64,000 nucleotides of DNA from Candidatus Eisenbacteria bacterium (GCA_026388185.1 JAPLKG010000002.1:62001-126000), one strand, 5' to 3'. Shown: positions 35,657 through 44,976, counted from the stretch's first letter. Made by a program: numbers and translations. Notes: generated by a model from the letters alone, not told the origin.

Positions 35657-35732
35657 ACCCAAGCTCCCGTTATGCTGATCAGCTTAATCCGGGCAACGAT
35701 ACTTGTCAACCCGGCCGGAGAAAGCGTCTGTG

Positions 35733-35806
35733 TACCCCCGGCGTGACTCGAACACGCGACAAACGGTTTAGGAAACCGCTGCTCTATCCACCTGAGCTAC
35801 GGGGGC
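35733..35806 (-). tRNA. tRNA-Arg (anticodon CCT)
   Basis: Acceptor GCCCCCG pairs with CGGGGGT (a terminal G-U). The anticodon stem GCGGT/ACCGT encloses TTCCTAA, giving anticodon CCT for codon AGG. The T arm GTTCGAGTC is normal. Unlike the other tRNAs here, the 3' end reads ACAC, so CCA is not encoded and must be added by CCA transferase. Confidence 0.94.
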
Positions 35807-35952
35807 AATTAACTTTCCATCTTAATACTTCGCCCGGATTAGGGCAACTTCAAACGGACGGGCACGTTCGCTGAGACCTTCTCTCGGCACCTCGTGCCCT
35901 CACAGACGACGGCACCAACAAGGCACAATGCGCAACACGGCCTGCGGCCCGT

Positions 35953-36480
35953 CTACTCACTGGCGTACTTGACGAGGGAGAACACGTCGTAGGCTTGAAG
36001 ACGCTCGCGCCCCTTCAGGAACTCCAGCTCCACGAGGAAGAGCATCCCGGCGACGACTCCCCCAAGCTTCTCCACCAGTCTCGCGGCCGCTACCGCCGTG
36101 CCGCCGGTAGCCAACAAGTCGTCGACAATCACGATTCTCTCACCCGCTTCTATGGCATCGAGATGGACTTCGAGAGCGTCAGTTCCGTATTCAAGCTGAT
36201 ACTCTTCTCTCGCCTTCTCCCACGGAAGCTTCCCCGGCTTCCTCGCGGGTATGAAAGGAAGCCTCAGGCAATACGCAAGCGCCCCTCCCAGCACAAACCC
36301 TCGCGATTCCATGGCGAGAATCGCTTCCGGGTTCCTCTTCGCGCATTCCTCGGCCAGCGCGTCTATCACCCCCGCAAACTCGGCGCCTTCCTTCAGCAAC
36401 GTCGTAATGTCCCTGAACACGATCCCCTTCTTGGGAAAATCCGGAATGTTTCTTATCAATTGCTTGAGGTTGCCGGACAT
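35953..36480 (-). CDS. apt: Adenine phosphoribosyltransferase
   Basis: Purine salvage enzyme converting adenine and PRPP to AMP. Diagnostic segments are IPDFPKKGIVFRDITTLL, MESRGFVLGGALAY and the PRPP-binding loop IVIVDDLLATGGTAVAAARL. The internal ATG has a perfect GGAGG six to ten bases upstream; a start ten codons earlier is unlikely. The 175-residue length is normal. Confidence 0.96.
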   Translation of the reverse strand: MSGNLKQLIRNIPDFPKKGIVFRDITTLLKEGAEFAGVIDALAEECAKRNPEAILAMESRGFVLGGALAYCLRLPFIPARKPGKLPWEKAREEYQLEYGTDALEVHLDAIEAGERIVIVDDLLATGGTAVAAARLVEKLGGVVAGMLFLVELEFLKGRERLQAYDVFSLVKYASE

Positions 36481-36553
36481 TCTTCTGCCTCCTTGGAACT
36501 CCCAAGACAACGGTTACGGTCCCCGCCGTCTCTGCCGCTCGCCGTCTGCGTCG

Positions 36554-37711
36554 CTAGTGCCCGCCCTGATCTTCGGTCTCGGCCTGCCGCTCTCTGCTCT
36601 CTATGAACTTCTTCAGCCTTGCCAGAGCGCGTCTTTCGATCTGTCTGACTCTCTCCCTGGTTACACCGAACAGCGCCCCCGTCTCTGCAAGGGTGTGTAT
36701 TCTCCCGTCATGAAAACCGTATCGTATTCTCAGAATCTTCTCTTCCCTACCAGGCAACTTGCCCATGAGCCGTTCCAGTCTCTCGTGCTCTATCTGAAGC
36801 TCCACCATCTCCTCGGGGCTTGGCACGGTGAGGAGTGGCTCGTACTGAGAGAGATCTCCGTAGGCTTCAGAAACGGAAGCATAATCGAAGGACTTGATTC
36901 CCCCTATGAGACTCTGAACTTTCTCGACCTTCCTCGGCGATTCTCCCATTTCAAAGGCGATTTCCTCGAGCGTCGCGGTCCTCGAGAGCTTCCTCGCCAG
37001 AAGTTTCTCGGTGGAGATGCACCTGTTGATTAGCTGGAGCATGTGAATCGGAATCCGAACCGTGCGCCCGTAGTTGGCGATTCCTCTGACCACGGACTGT
37101 CGTATCCACCACGAGGCGTACGTGCTGAAGCGTCTCTCACGCGATGGGTCAAAACGCTCTACGGCAGTGATGAGACCCAGATTGCCTTCTTCGATGAGGT
37201 CTAGGAGCTCGACACCACGATTTTGGTACGCCTTGGCGATTCGCACGACGAGCCTCAGGTTCGAGAGAATCATTTCCCTTCTCGCCTCTTGGTCGCCGGC
37301 GATGACCGCCTTGGAAAGCTCGATTTCTTGAGCCGGGGTAAGAAGCGGATACCTGCCGATCTCTCTCAAGTAAACTTGGATGGGTTCTATTCCATGATGA
37401 GTCCGGCCCGCCTTGCGTTCTGCAGTTATGCGCTCTTTCTCTTCGTGCTCGAGCATCTCCACCTTGACGCCCGCCGCAGCCGCGCGGTCAAGAAAGCGTT
37501 CAAACTCCGCCATATCGAAATCCGGCCCGTGAAGAAGCCTTTCGACCTCCTCGTACGACACAAACCTCGTGTCCTTGGAGTGCGCAAGTATGTCTTCAAG
37601 CTTCGCCCGGAACTTACTCGTTACGCCGGGGCGGCCCTTCTCGCCGGAATCGTGCCCGGCTGCTGCCTTGCTCTTTGCAGCTTGGTCTCTTTTCGTGCCC
37701 CGCTTCCCCAT
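36554..37711 (-). CDS. RpoD-like RNA polymerase sigma-70 factor
   Basis: A sigma factor of ~385 residues. The N-terminal part resembles region 1.1 (FVSYEEVERLL...EFERFLDRAAAAGVKVEML), expected of primary sigma factors. Region 1.2 is IQVYLREIGRYPLLTPAQE, and region 2 is NLRLVVRIAKAYQNRG with DLIEEGNLGLITAVERFD and WWIRQSVVRGIANYGRTVRIPIHM. Region 4 ends in GVTRERVRQIERRALARLKKF. The segment ANYGRTVRIP differs from the usual ADQARTIRIP of RpoD, so a group 2 factor is possible. The start chosen follows GGAAAGGAAGTA; an ATG ten codons earlier is also open. Confidence 0.92.
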   Translation of the reverse strand: MGKRGTKRDQAAKSKAAAGHDSGEKGRPGVTSKFRAKLEDILAHSKDTRFVSYEEVERLLHGPDFDMAEFERFLDRAAAAGVKVEMLEHEEKERITAERKAGRTHHGIEPIQVYLREIGRYPLLTPAQEIELSKAVIAGDQEARREMILSNLRLVVRIAKAYQNRGVELLDLIEEGNLGLITAVERFDPSRERRFSTYASWWIRQSVVRGIANYGRTVRIPIHMLQLINRCISTEKLLARKLSRTATLEEIAFEMGESPRKVEKVQSLIGGIKSFDYASVSEAYGDLSQYEPLLTVPSPEEMVELQIEHERLERLMGKLPGREEKILRIRYGFHDGRIHTLAETGALFGVTRERVRQIERRALARLKKFIESRERQAETEDQGGH

Positions 37712-37811
37712 TACTTCCTTTCCCGTGGATCTCTTTCTCATCGTCTAACAATCCTGTTGCTCACAACTGACGCGTCCGACCGCGCTTCAGCCGCTCGCCC
37801 TTCGCACGCAT

Positions 37812-38090
37812 TCAGAAACTCACCCTGAAACGTCCGAGCTCACCCGTGTGTTCCTTCCACTCCACGTGCACGTCACTCACTTCGGCCGCCCGCGGTCCTT
37901 CCCTCAGAAGAGAAACGAACCTCTCGATCTCGTCTCTCTCTCCCTCCGCTTCGATCTCCACGCTTCCGTCCAGCACGTTTCTCACGTAGCCGTTGAGACC
38001 GAGTGAGTTCCCGTGGCGCAGGGCGAAGGACCGGTACCCCACTCCCTGCACGATTCCCGACACGATTATCTTTGCCCTCACCTTTTCCAT
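37812..38090 (-). CDS. acyP: Acylphosphatase
   Basis: A small enzyme that hydrolyses acyl phosphates. The family pattern is complete: VSGIVQGVGYRSFALRHG with the catalytic Arg, and LGLNGYVRNVLDGSVEIEAEG with the catalytic Asn. Its 92 residues are normal. It stands between the sigma factor gene and tRNA-Pro. Confidence 0.95.
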   Translation of the reverse strand: MEKVRAKIIVSGIVQGVGYRSFALRHGNSLGLNGYVRNVLDGSVEIEAEGERDEIERFVSLLREGPRAAEVSDVHVEWKEHTGELGRFRVSF

Positions 38091-38176
38091 TCTGAAATTG
38101 CCGGCTCCTCGCCGTCAACCGGGTAGGCAGAAACGGAGATGTCCGAGGCAATCCGGATTGCCTCGCGATTCCGTTC

Positions 38177-38253
<77 letters not shown>

Positions 38254-38323
38254 ACCACGTTCCCGACATCTATATTATCAGCCTCGCCGACCTGCCATGA
38301 GCAGATTCCGCCGCGGGCCGACT

Positions 38324-38980
38324 CTACGCATTCCGCCCTCCCACGAGAGGCACGAATCTCACGCGTTCTACTTCTTTTCGAAGTACCTTGTCTCCTCGCC
38401 GCTCGAGAAGCACCACGCACTGCTCCTCCTGCACGCCCACCGGCAACACCATCCTACCCAAATCGGCAAGCTGTTCCGACAGTCGCGAGGGAATCTCCGG
38501 TGCCGCCGCGCTCACTACTATTCTATCAAATGGCGCAAAAGATTTCCAACCGGCTCTGCCGTCTCCGATTCTCACGATGACATTCTTGATCCCGAGCGAT
38601 TCCAGCCTTCTTCTCGCCCTCTCGGCAAGCTCCGGTATTCGCTCTATCGCAAACACGCTCCTGGTCAGCTTGCTCAAAACGGCCGCGTTGTAACCCGAGC
38701 CCAACCCCACTTCCAATACTCTCTCCGGACCGGACAGCTTCAAGAGTTCACACATCCGCGCCACGATGTAGGGCTGTGACATGGTCTGCCCGTGGCCTAT
38801 CGGCAAGGCATGCTCTCCGTACGCTTCGGGCCAGAGAGCCTCGTCCACGAAGACGTGCCGGGGCATCTGCGCCATGACTTCGAGCACCCTCTTGTCACGT
38901 ATTCCTCTTCCGACAAGCCCCTCTCTCACCATGTTGCGTCTCGCGATCAAGAAGTTGTCCGAGACACCCGTCTGTGCCAC
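38324..38980 (-). CDS. pcm: Protein-L-isoaspartate O-methyltransferase
   Basis: A repair enzyme that methylates isoaspartyl residues with S-adenosylmethionine. It has the PCMT segment VDEALWPEAYGEHALPIGHGQT, then SQPYIVARMCELL, and the SAM-binding motif VLEVGLGSGYNAAVL. It starts with GTG behind GGGAGCAACG. It follows surE by 15 bp; surE and pcm adjacency is a widespread stress-repair pairing. Confidence 0.95.
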   Translation of the reverse strand: MAQTGVSDNFLIARRNMVREGLVGRGIRDKRVLEVMAQMPRHVFVDEALWPEAYGEHALPIGHGQTMSQPYIVARMCELLKLSGPERVLEVGLGSGYNAAVLSKLTRSVFAIERIPELAERARRRLESLGIKNVIVRIGDGRAGWKSFAPFDRIVVSAAAPEIPSRLSEQLADLGRMVLPVGVQEEQCVVLLERRGDKVLRKEVERVRFVPLVGGRNA

Positions 38981-38995
38981 GCGTTGCTCCCGTGA

Positions 38996-39742
38996 TCAGG
39001 GCGACAGGTCCCAGCCCTCCGCCTCAGACATCCGCGCGTAGTCAGTCATGTCCAACTGCAAGGGCGTGACCGAGATCGCGCCTTCCTCTATCGCCATGAA
39101 GTCCGTCTGTCCCTCCGCGGGTCGCCACGAAGGCTCGTTTCCCCCTATCCAATAGTAAGCTCTCCCGCGAGGGTCGACTTTCTTGATCAAAACGTCCCTG
39201 TAGACCCTCTTCCCCAGTTTGGTGACCTTCACACGCGATATCCGTGCTCCCGGCAGATTAGGAACGTTTACGTTGAGAAGCGTTTGACAATCCATCCCCT
39301 CTTCAAGAATTCTTCCCGCAAGTTTCAGAGCAAACGAAGAGGCTGCTTCAAAGGAGTAAGGAGGCTTCCCGGCGAGCGAGATTGCGAACGACGGCGCACC
39401 CTGGAGCGTGCCCTCGATGGCCGCGGCGACCGTGCCCGAGTAGCTCACGTCCTCCCCAAGATTAGGCCCGTGGTTTATGCCCGCCACGACCAGTCGAGGT
39501 TTCTCTTTCAGCAGACCGTTGAAGGCAAGGAGCACGCAGTCCGTGGGCGTCCCGTCCAAGCTCAGAACAGAGTCCTCGATCTCCTTGACTCGCAGGGGAT
39601 GATTCAACGTCAGCGAATGGCTCGTCGCGCTTTGCTCTCTATCCGGGGCTACGACCACCACCTCGGACAATGTTCCCAGGACTTTCCTGAGGGCCAGAAG
39701 CCCGCCGGCACCTACGCCGTCGTCATTGGTCACAAGAATCAT
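38996..39742 (-). CDS. surE: 5'/3'-nucleotidase SurE
   Basis: A metal-dependent nucleotidase active on nucleoside monophosphates. The metal-binding opening VTNDDGVGAGG is present, with HSLTLNHPLRV, GTPTDCVLLA and GINHGPNLGEDVSYSGTVAAA in order. At 248 residues it is of standard length. It precedes pcm. Confidence 0.96.
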   Translation of the reverse strand: MILVTNDDGVGAGGLLALRKVLGTLSEVVVVAPDREQSATSHSLTLNHPLRVKEIEDSVLSLDGTPTDCVLLAFNGLLKEKPRLVVAGINHGPNLGEDVSYSGTVAAAIEGTLQGAPSFAISLAGKPPYSFEAASSFALKLAGRILEEGMDCQTLLNVNVPNLPGARISRVKVTKLGKRVYRDVLIKKVDPRGRAYYWIGGNEPSWRPAEGQTDFMAIEEGAISVTPLQLDMTDYARMSEAEGWDLSP

Positions 39743-39829
39743 GCGCCTCTTTCCTCGAGCCCTCGACGCGGAGCGTTATTGCAAAAGCCTGCGCCTCGGG
39801 CGGTGTCTACGGGGCCGACAAGAATCGCG

Positions 39830-40513
39830 CTACTTCGCGTCACGCGTCCTCCTTCTGGAAGAAAGCACCAATTTGGAGAAACGAACGGCGTCCTTCCAGG
39901 GCTTGATGTAGCTCGTCTCCCTTCCGTAAATGGCCGGCATAGGAATGAAGTCTATGCGAAAGCCCTTCCGGACCGCCTTGATCAGTATTTCCGACTCGAG
40001 GTCGTAGCGCGCGCCTTCAAGTCTTACGCTCTCCAGCACGCGACTACTTATGAACCTGAAACCGGATTGACTGTCCTCGATGCTTTGTCCGGCAAGTTTC
40101 GAGACGATCCAGGAGGTAACCTTGTTTACAATCACGCGCACGAAGGGCATGCCGCCCAAGTCCTTCATCCTCGAGCCGATCACGATATCTGCGCCTTCAC
40201 TTCCTGCTCTCTCTATGAGCGCGGGAATCAAAGAAGGATCGTGCTGGCCATCACCGTCTATCGTGACCACACCGGAGTAGTTGTGTGACAGCGCCCACTT
40301 GAAGCCCGTTCTCAGTGCCATGCCCTTTCCCATGTTGCGCGGGTGTCTGAGAACGGTGTAGCCCCGCTTCTCGGCCTCGTCCGGATAGCCGTCGGGGGAA
40401 CCGTCGTCAACCACGACGACGTTCTCCTTGCCGACCGCCCTGGCGGTTTTCGCCAACACCTCCAGCAGCTCTGCTCCGGTGAGATAGGCGGGAACGATCA
40501 CGACAACCTTCAT
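39830..40513 (-). CDS. Family 2 glycosyltransferase (dolichyl-phosphate-sugar synthase-like)
   Basis: A cytoplasmic GT-A enzyme that probably transfers a sugar to a lipid phosphate or envelope glycan. Motifs are VIVPAYLTG, VVVDDGSPDG (nucleotide binding), NMGKGMALRTGF, IDGDGQHDPSLIP (DxD) and SQSGFRFISSRVLE. It has no transmembrane helix of its own. It directly abuts the lpxL-type gene (no spacer), so a role in lipid A or envelope glycolipid modification is a fair inference. The exact donor and acceptor are unknown. Confidence 0.88.
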   Translation of the reverse strand: MKVVVIVPAYLTGAELLEVLAKTARAVGKENVVVVDDGSPDGYPDEAEKRGYTVLRHPRNMGKGMALRTGFKWALSHNYSGVVTIDGDGQHDPSLIPALIERAGSEGADIVIGSRMKDLGGMPFVRVIVNKVTSWIVSKLAGQSIEDSQSGFRFISSRVLESVRLEGARYDLESEILIKAVRKGFRIDFIPMPAIYGRETSYIKPWKDAVRFSKLVLSSRRRTRDAK

Positions 40514-41416
40514 CTATTCAGCTTCTCGCCATATGGGTTCGAAAGTGAACCACTGGTCCGGGTAGAGTCGCACGTACTTTTCCATTACCCCAATGCAACG
40601 ACGCATCATGTCCTCGAAGGCCCCCTCACCGGCGCCGGGCCTGATGGGTTCTTCAACACAGAATTTGAAACGACTCCCTCTTTCCCTCACCACAAACCCG
40701 GGGACGATCGGCGCCCCCGTGCGAAGGGACAGCACCACGTGGCCGTACGGCACCAGAGCGGGGGAGCCGAAGAAGTCGGTCTCCATTCCAGGTCCCAGGA
40801 TATTTCTGTCACCCAGAATGGCGATGCACTCGCCCCGTCGCAGAGAGCCGACGAGTTCGTTCGTAGCGCGCGCCCTCGAAACCACTCCGATTCCCTTCTT
40901 GGTCCGTCTTCGCACAAAAAACCGGTCGATGCGCTCGTTAGTGTGCGGCATGGCGACGACCGAAAGAGGAAAACCGCTCAGCGAGAGAATTGCGCCCCCC
41001 AACTCCCAGTTACCCACGTGCGCTCCAAAAAAGATCACGCCCCTTCCCTTCCGAAACTCCTCCCTCACAACTCGAACCATGTCCATATTCACGTTCGACG
41101 TGATCGACTCCGAGGAGATCCTGGGGAAACGCAGAAAATCTACAATGCACTGCCCGAAGTTCCTGAACGTTTTCTTCGCGATCTTGGTGAGCTCCTTGTC
41201 GCTCACCGAATCGCCAAACACGCGCCGCAGGTTGAAGATCACCGCCCTCCTGGACTTTGCGTTGAGAGCAAAGTTCAGGTCAGCGAGCGTCAGAGCGATG
41301 GAATAACTTACGCGAACGGGTACTACTCGCGCGAGCGCCCCGCCCATCTCGTAGAGGACGTATCCCAGGATGTTCAGCAAGCTACCGAATATGAGTCGAC
41401 TCCACTTCTTCCCCAA
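40514..41416 (-). CDS. LpxL/HtrB-family lipid A acyltransferase
   Basis: Transfers a secondary acyl chain to lipid A on the inner-membrane face. It has an N-terminal hydrophobic segment and the catalytic HX4E motif in FFGAHVGNWELGG. ALNAKSRRAVIFNLRRVFGD is typical of the family's N-terminal half, and PDQWFTFEPIW of its end. This supports an LPS-bearing outer membrane. The start is TTG behind GGAG. It is fused by spacing with the glycosyltransferase gene. Confidence 0.92.
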   Translation of the reverse strand: MGKKWSRLIFGSLLNILGYVLYEMGGALARVVPVRVSYSIALTLADLNFALNAKSRRAVIFNLRRVFGDSVSDKELTKIAKKTFRNFGQCIVDFLRFPRISSESITSNVNMDMVRVVREEFRKGRGVIFFGAHVGNWELGGAILSLSGFPLSVVAMPHTNERIDRFFVRRRTKKGIGVVSRARATNELVGSLRRGECIAILGDRNILGPGMETDFFGSPALVPYGHVVLSLRTGAPIVPGFVVRERGSRFKFCVEEPIRPGAGEGAFEDMMRRCIGVMEKYVRLYPDQWFTFEPIWREAE

Positions 41417-41443
41417 TATTTCCCGCTCCTCTAAAACAGAAAA

Positions 41444-41520
41444 TGGTCGGGGCGACTGGATTTGAACCAGCGACCACTAGCCCCCCATGCTAGTGCGCTA
41501 CCTGGCTGCGCCACGCCCCG
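41444..41520 (-). tRNA. tRNA-Pro (anticodon GGG)
   Basis: Acceptor CGGGGCG pairs with CGCCCCG, with discriminator A and CCA encoded. The anticodon stem CTAGC/GCTAG encloses ATGGGGG, giving GGG for codon CCC. Its acceptor stem is identical to that of the tRNA-Pro (CGG) in this window. Confidence 0.96.
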
Positions 41521-41628
41521 ACCACAGCGTAAATCCACGAACGTGCTGCATGATACTATATTTTCATCTCGCTCGCAAGGTCATTGCCCGCGCCACGCCC
41601 GACGCAACAGCCCTCGCGGTGGCATTCT

Positions 41629-42000
41629 TTAACCTTTCTCGCGGACCGTCGAAAGGATGCCCTCCAGTTCCTTCCTCACTTCCCTCAGAAACTGAGTTGC
41701 TCCCTCCTTCTCGGCCGCGCTCTTCGACGGACCCGAAGATGTGCTTCTGTCTTCGAGTAGTTTCTTGCGAGCGCCGGAGATCGTAAACCCTTGTTCGTAC
41801 AGCATCTTCTTGATGCTCATGACAAGGGCTATGTCCTTTGTCCGATACATCCTGTTGCCGGCGCGATTCTTCTTGGGCTTGAGCATCTTGAATTGCGTCT
41901 CCCAATATCGCAATACGTGAGCCTCGACGCCCGCAATCGCGCTGACCTCGCTGATGGAGTGGTACGTCCGGCCTTTCTCCTCGTCTACCAAATGGAGCAC
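41629..42000 (-). CDS. MerR-family transcriptional regulator
   Basis: A DNA-binding protein with an N-terminal MerR winged helix ([22 protein letters not shown], in two pieces [10 protein letters not shown] and VLRYWETQF). [18 protein letters not shown] forms the wing, and a C-terminal helix ([16 protein letters not shown]) probably dimerises. There are no Cys residues for metal sensing. Such short MerR proteins often follow DNA-supercoiling or lipid genes without known signals. A TTG three codons inside, behind AGGGAGGTG at better spacing, may be the true start. Confidence 0.9.
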   Translation of the reverse strand: MLHLVDEEKGRTYHSISEVSAIAGVEAHVLRYWETQFKMLKPKKNRAGNRMYRTKDIALVMSIKKMLYEQGFTISGARKKLLEDRSTSSGPSKSAAEKEGATQFLREVRKELEGILSTVREKG

Positions 42001-42007
42001 CTCCCTT

Positions 42008-43009
42008 CTACCAAGTCTCGGATCTCAACTCTCTACTCATGAGCTCATCCATCGCAGAGTGAGCATCTTTGCCCTCGAACAATACGGCGTAGACCTGCTC
42101 GGTGATGGGCATCTCAACCTCGTGACGCCTCGCAAGGTGAAGCGCGCTGCGCGTGGTTCTCACGCCCTCGGCCACCATGACCATCTCGGAAAGCACCCCC
42201 TCCAGTCTCCGCCCTTTGCCCACTTGCTCTCCCACGTGCCGGTTCCGGCTGTGGCGACTCAGGCAAGTGACGACCAAATCGCCCACGCCCGCCAACCCGA
42301 AGAAAGTCTCGCGCCTCGCGCCCAGAGCGACGCCGAGCCTCGTCATCTCCGCTAGGCCTCTCGTTATCAAGGCCGCCTTCGTGTTGTCCCCATAGCCTAT
42401 GCCGTCACAGATACCCGCGGCTATCGCTATCACATTTTTGATAGACACTCCCAACTCGACCCCGGTAACGTCCTCGCTGGAGTAAACCCTGAAGTGATTC
42501 GTGGAAAAGAGCTGTTGAACCTGTTTGGCAAGAGCAACGTTGGACGAGGCCGCCACGACCGCCGTCGGGCACATTCGGCTGACTTCCTCGGCGTGGCTCG
42601 GTCCCGCGAGAACCACTATCTTCTCCGCCACGCCAGACGGGAGTTCGTCCGCCAGGACCTCCGACATACGCATCAAGGAGTCGTCCTCCAGACCCTTCGT
42701 GCCACTCACGACGACTGCGCACGAAACCTCGAGCTTAGCGAGATTCTTTGCAACACTTCTCAGCGTGTGAGAGGGAACCGCGAACACCACAATCTCACGT
42801 CCCTCGACCGCATCAGAGATGTCTGAAGTGAATTGGACGGTCGGCGGTATCGACACTCCGGGAAGAAACCTCTCGTTCTCTCCGCTCTTGATGACGCGCT
42901 CACACTGTTCGTTGTCGTACTCCCAGACCTTTACATCCGCGCCCTTGGATCCGAGCACAATCGAGAGCGCCGTACCCCACCCGCCTCCTCCTAGAATCAC
43001 GAATCTCAT
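42008..43009 (-). CDS. gpsA: Glycerol-3-phosphate dehydrogenase [NAD(P)+]
   Basis: Reduces dihydroxyacetone phosphate to sn-glycerol 3-phosphate for phospholipid synthesis. The nucleotide-binding motif is GGGGWGTAL, the substrate region has GTKGLE and LAGPSHAEEV, and the catalytic Lys is in GVSIKNVIAIAAGICDGIGYGDNTKAAL (seen as GVSIKNVIAIAAG and GDNTKAALITRG). It sits directly after plsY, which uses its product via the phospholipid pathway. Confidence 0.97.
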   Translation of the reverse strand: MRFVILGGGGWGTALSIVLGSKGADVKVWEYDNEQCERVIKSGENERFLPGVSIPPTVQFTSDISDAVEGREIVVFAVPSHTLRSVAKNLAKLEVSCAVVVSGTKGLEDDSLMRMSEVLADELPSGVAEKIVVLAGPSHAEEVSRMCPTAVVAASSNVALAKQVQQLFSTNHFRVYSSEDVTGVELGVSIKNVIAIAAGICDGIGYGDNTKAALITRGLAEMTRLGVALGARRETFFGLAGVGDLVVTCLSRHSRNRHVGEQVGKGRRLEGVLSEMVMVAEGVRTTRSALHLARRHEVEMPITEQVYAVLFEGKDAHSAMDELMSRELRSETW

Positions 43010-43016
43010 AACCTTC

Positions 43017-43646
43017 TCAACCTCCGCGCAGGCTCAGTTTCCTCTCCGTTCGTTGAAGAATGCGCCTTATGTTACTCCTGTGAGCCACAAGCACGAGGAC
43101 AGCCACTGCCAACGAAACTCCGAACATGCTTTCCCACCCATTCACTCTCCCGGCGCTGGTGAAATAAACGGCGACGGGCAGTACCACCGCGCCCGCTATC
43201 GAACCCAGGGAGACGTACCTCCAGCGTGCGACCACCAGCACCCACACCGCCAAGGAAACACCGAGGGCCGCGGGAGCAATCGACAGGAACATGCCGGCGG
43301 CCGCGGCTACCCCCTTGCCTCCCCTGAATGACGCGAAGACGGTCCAGATGTGACCGCAGACCGCCGAAACTCCTCCCAACAACATGAGATCCACTTCACC
43401 AAGCCCGATCCCTTGCCGCCACAACAGAGATCCGGCGAGGGCACTCATGGCGCCCTTGGAGACATCCAAGAGCAAGACTCCCACTCCCGGCGCCGCGCCC
43501 AGGGTTCTAAACGTGTTCGCCGCCCCGAGATTTCCGCTCCCGTGATCCCTGGGGTCGACGCCCTTGGAGAGCTTGCCTACAATGAGGCTGAAAGGAATAG
43601 AACCCAGAAGATAGCCAAACAGGACTGTCAGGACGATGCGATCCAA
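43017..43646 (-). CDS. plsY: Glycerol-3-phosphate acyltransferase PlsY
   Basis: An integral membrane enzyme that moves the acyl group from acyl phosphate to glycerol 3-phosphate. The conserved loops are present: LLGSIPFSLIVGKLSKGVD, RDHGSGNLGAANTFRTLG and FRGGKGVAAAAG. Several transmembrane helices are visible. The start is TTG behind AGAGGTTGAC and overlaps the vicinity of the der stop. The order der-plsY-gpsA is widely conserved. Confidence 0.96.
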   Translation of the reverse strand: MDRIVLTVLFGYLLGSIPFSLIVGKLSKGVDPRDHGSGNLGAANTFRTLGAAPGVGVLLLDVSKGAMSALAGSLLWRQGIGLGEVDLMLLGGVSAVCGHIWTVFASFRGGKGVAAAAGMFLSIAPAALGVSLAVWVLVVARWRYVSLGSIAGAVVLPVAVYFTSAGRVNGWESMFGVSLAVAVLVLVAHRSNIRRILQRTERKLSLRGG

Positions 43647-43647
43647 G

Positions 43648-44976
43648 TCAACCTCTCTTGCGAATCACAGTTCTCAATTTCAATCTGATCGGGGTGCCAT
43701 CGAAACCGAATCTCTGCCTCAGACAACGCATCAGATACAGGATGTACGCCTTCCTGAAAGCTCTGGCGTCGTTCGTCATCAGCGTGAAGGTAGGCGGTTC
43801 GACCGAAGACTGGAATGCCCTCTTGATCGACGGAGTGTGGCCCGACCTGGAGACCGGAGGTTTTTTCTTCTCAACGGCAATCTGCAGGGCGCGAGTCAAC
43901 TCCTCCTCACCAAGTTCTCTTCGACTTTCGGACAACACCGAGAGAGCCAGTCTTGGCAATTCCGACACTCTTTGCCCCGTCAGAGCAGACACGAAAACCG
44001 CGGGCATATGCTGGAGAAACGGAATCTGCTCCTTCATGAGCTTCTCAAGCTCTATCGAGGTCCTGGAGTCCTTCTTGACCAGGTCCCACTTATTGAAAAC
44101 CACTACGGACGCCTTACCCGATCGGTAGGCAAGCGCTGCGATCCTGATGTCCTGGGCGGTCAGAGGAACGGACGCGTCAAACAGCACAAAAACCACGTTT
44201 GCCCTCTCCACGCTTCTAACGGCTCTGACCACACAATACACCTCCACCTTGTCGGACACACTCCTTTTTCTCCTCAAGCCTGCCGTATCGATCAACATAA
44301 ACTCGTGACCGTCACAATGCAGGAGGGAATCGACGGAGTCTCTCGTGGTCCCGGGTTGTTCGTCGACCAGCATTCTCTTCTGGTGAAGGAGCCGGTTTAC
44401 CAGAGAGGACTTCCCCACGTTTGGTTTCCCTATCACTGCGACTCTGATGGCGTCGCTGGACTCCTCGACCGGAGGAGTCTCGCCGAGAGATTCCTCCACC
44501 TTTTCCAGCAGCTCTCCCGTCCCCGTTCCATGAAGAGCGGAAACGGGAAGCGGTTGGCCCATTCCCAGACGGTAAAACTCGTGAACCAGCATCTCCCTGT
44601 CAAGGTTGTCAACTTTGTTCACGACGACGATGGAGTGCTTGTTTTTCTCTCGAAGGAGTTTTGCTATCTCGACGTCGAGGGGCGTGATACCGCTCTCGCC
44701 GTCAACGACGAGAAGCACCAGGCTGGAGGTGTCGATTGCCAGCCATGCCTGCTCTTTCACCAGCGCCTCCATGCCGACCGCGGCCGTCGGCACGTAGCCT
44801 CCGGTGTCGACGAGAGAGAATGATCGTCTGCCCCATCTGACTACTGCGAGATTCCTGTCGCGGGTTACACCGGGGTCCCCGTGAACGACGGCCGCTTTCC
44901 TTCCCAACAGTCTATTGAAAAGCGTAGACTTCCCTACGTTTGGCCGTCCCACTATCGCTACGACTGGGTTTGGCAT
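43648..44976 (-). CDS. der: Ribosome biogenesis GTPase Der (EngA)
   Basis: A double-GTPase for 50S assembly. Domain 1 has GRPNVGKSTLFNRLLG, DTGGYV and NKVD. Domain 2 has GKPNVGKSSLVNRLL, DTAGLRRK and NKWD. A C-terminal KH-like domain ends at KLRTVIRKRG. Its 442 residues are standard. Its first ~20 codons are also read in another frame as the C-terminus of the upstream DUF512 gene. Confidence 0.98.
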   Translation of the reverse strand: MPNPVVAIVGRPNVGKSTLFNRLLGRKAAVVHGDPGVTRDRNLAVVRWGRRSFSLVDTGGYVPTAAVGMEALVKEQAWLAIDTSSLVLLVVDGESGITPLDVEIAKLLREKNKHSIVVVNKVDNLDREMLVHEFYRLGMGQPLPVSALHGTGTGELLEKVEESLGETPPVEESSDAIRVAVIGKPNVGKSSLVNRLLHQKRMLVDEQPGTTRDSVDSLLHCDGHEFMLIDTAGLRRKRSVSDKVEVYCVVRAVRSVERANVVFVLFDASVPLTAQDIRIAALAYRSGKASVVVFNKWDLVKKDSRTSIELEKLMKEQIPFLQHMPAVFVSALTGQRVSELPRLALSVLSESRRELGEEELTRALQIAVEKKKPPVSRSGHTPSIKRAFQSSVEPPTFTLMTNDARAFRKAYILYLMRCLRQRFGFDGTPIRLKLRTVIRKRG

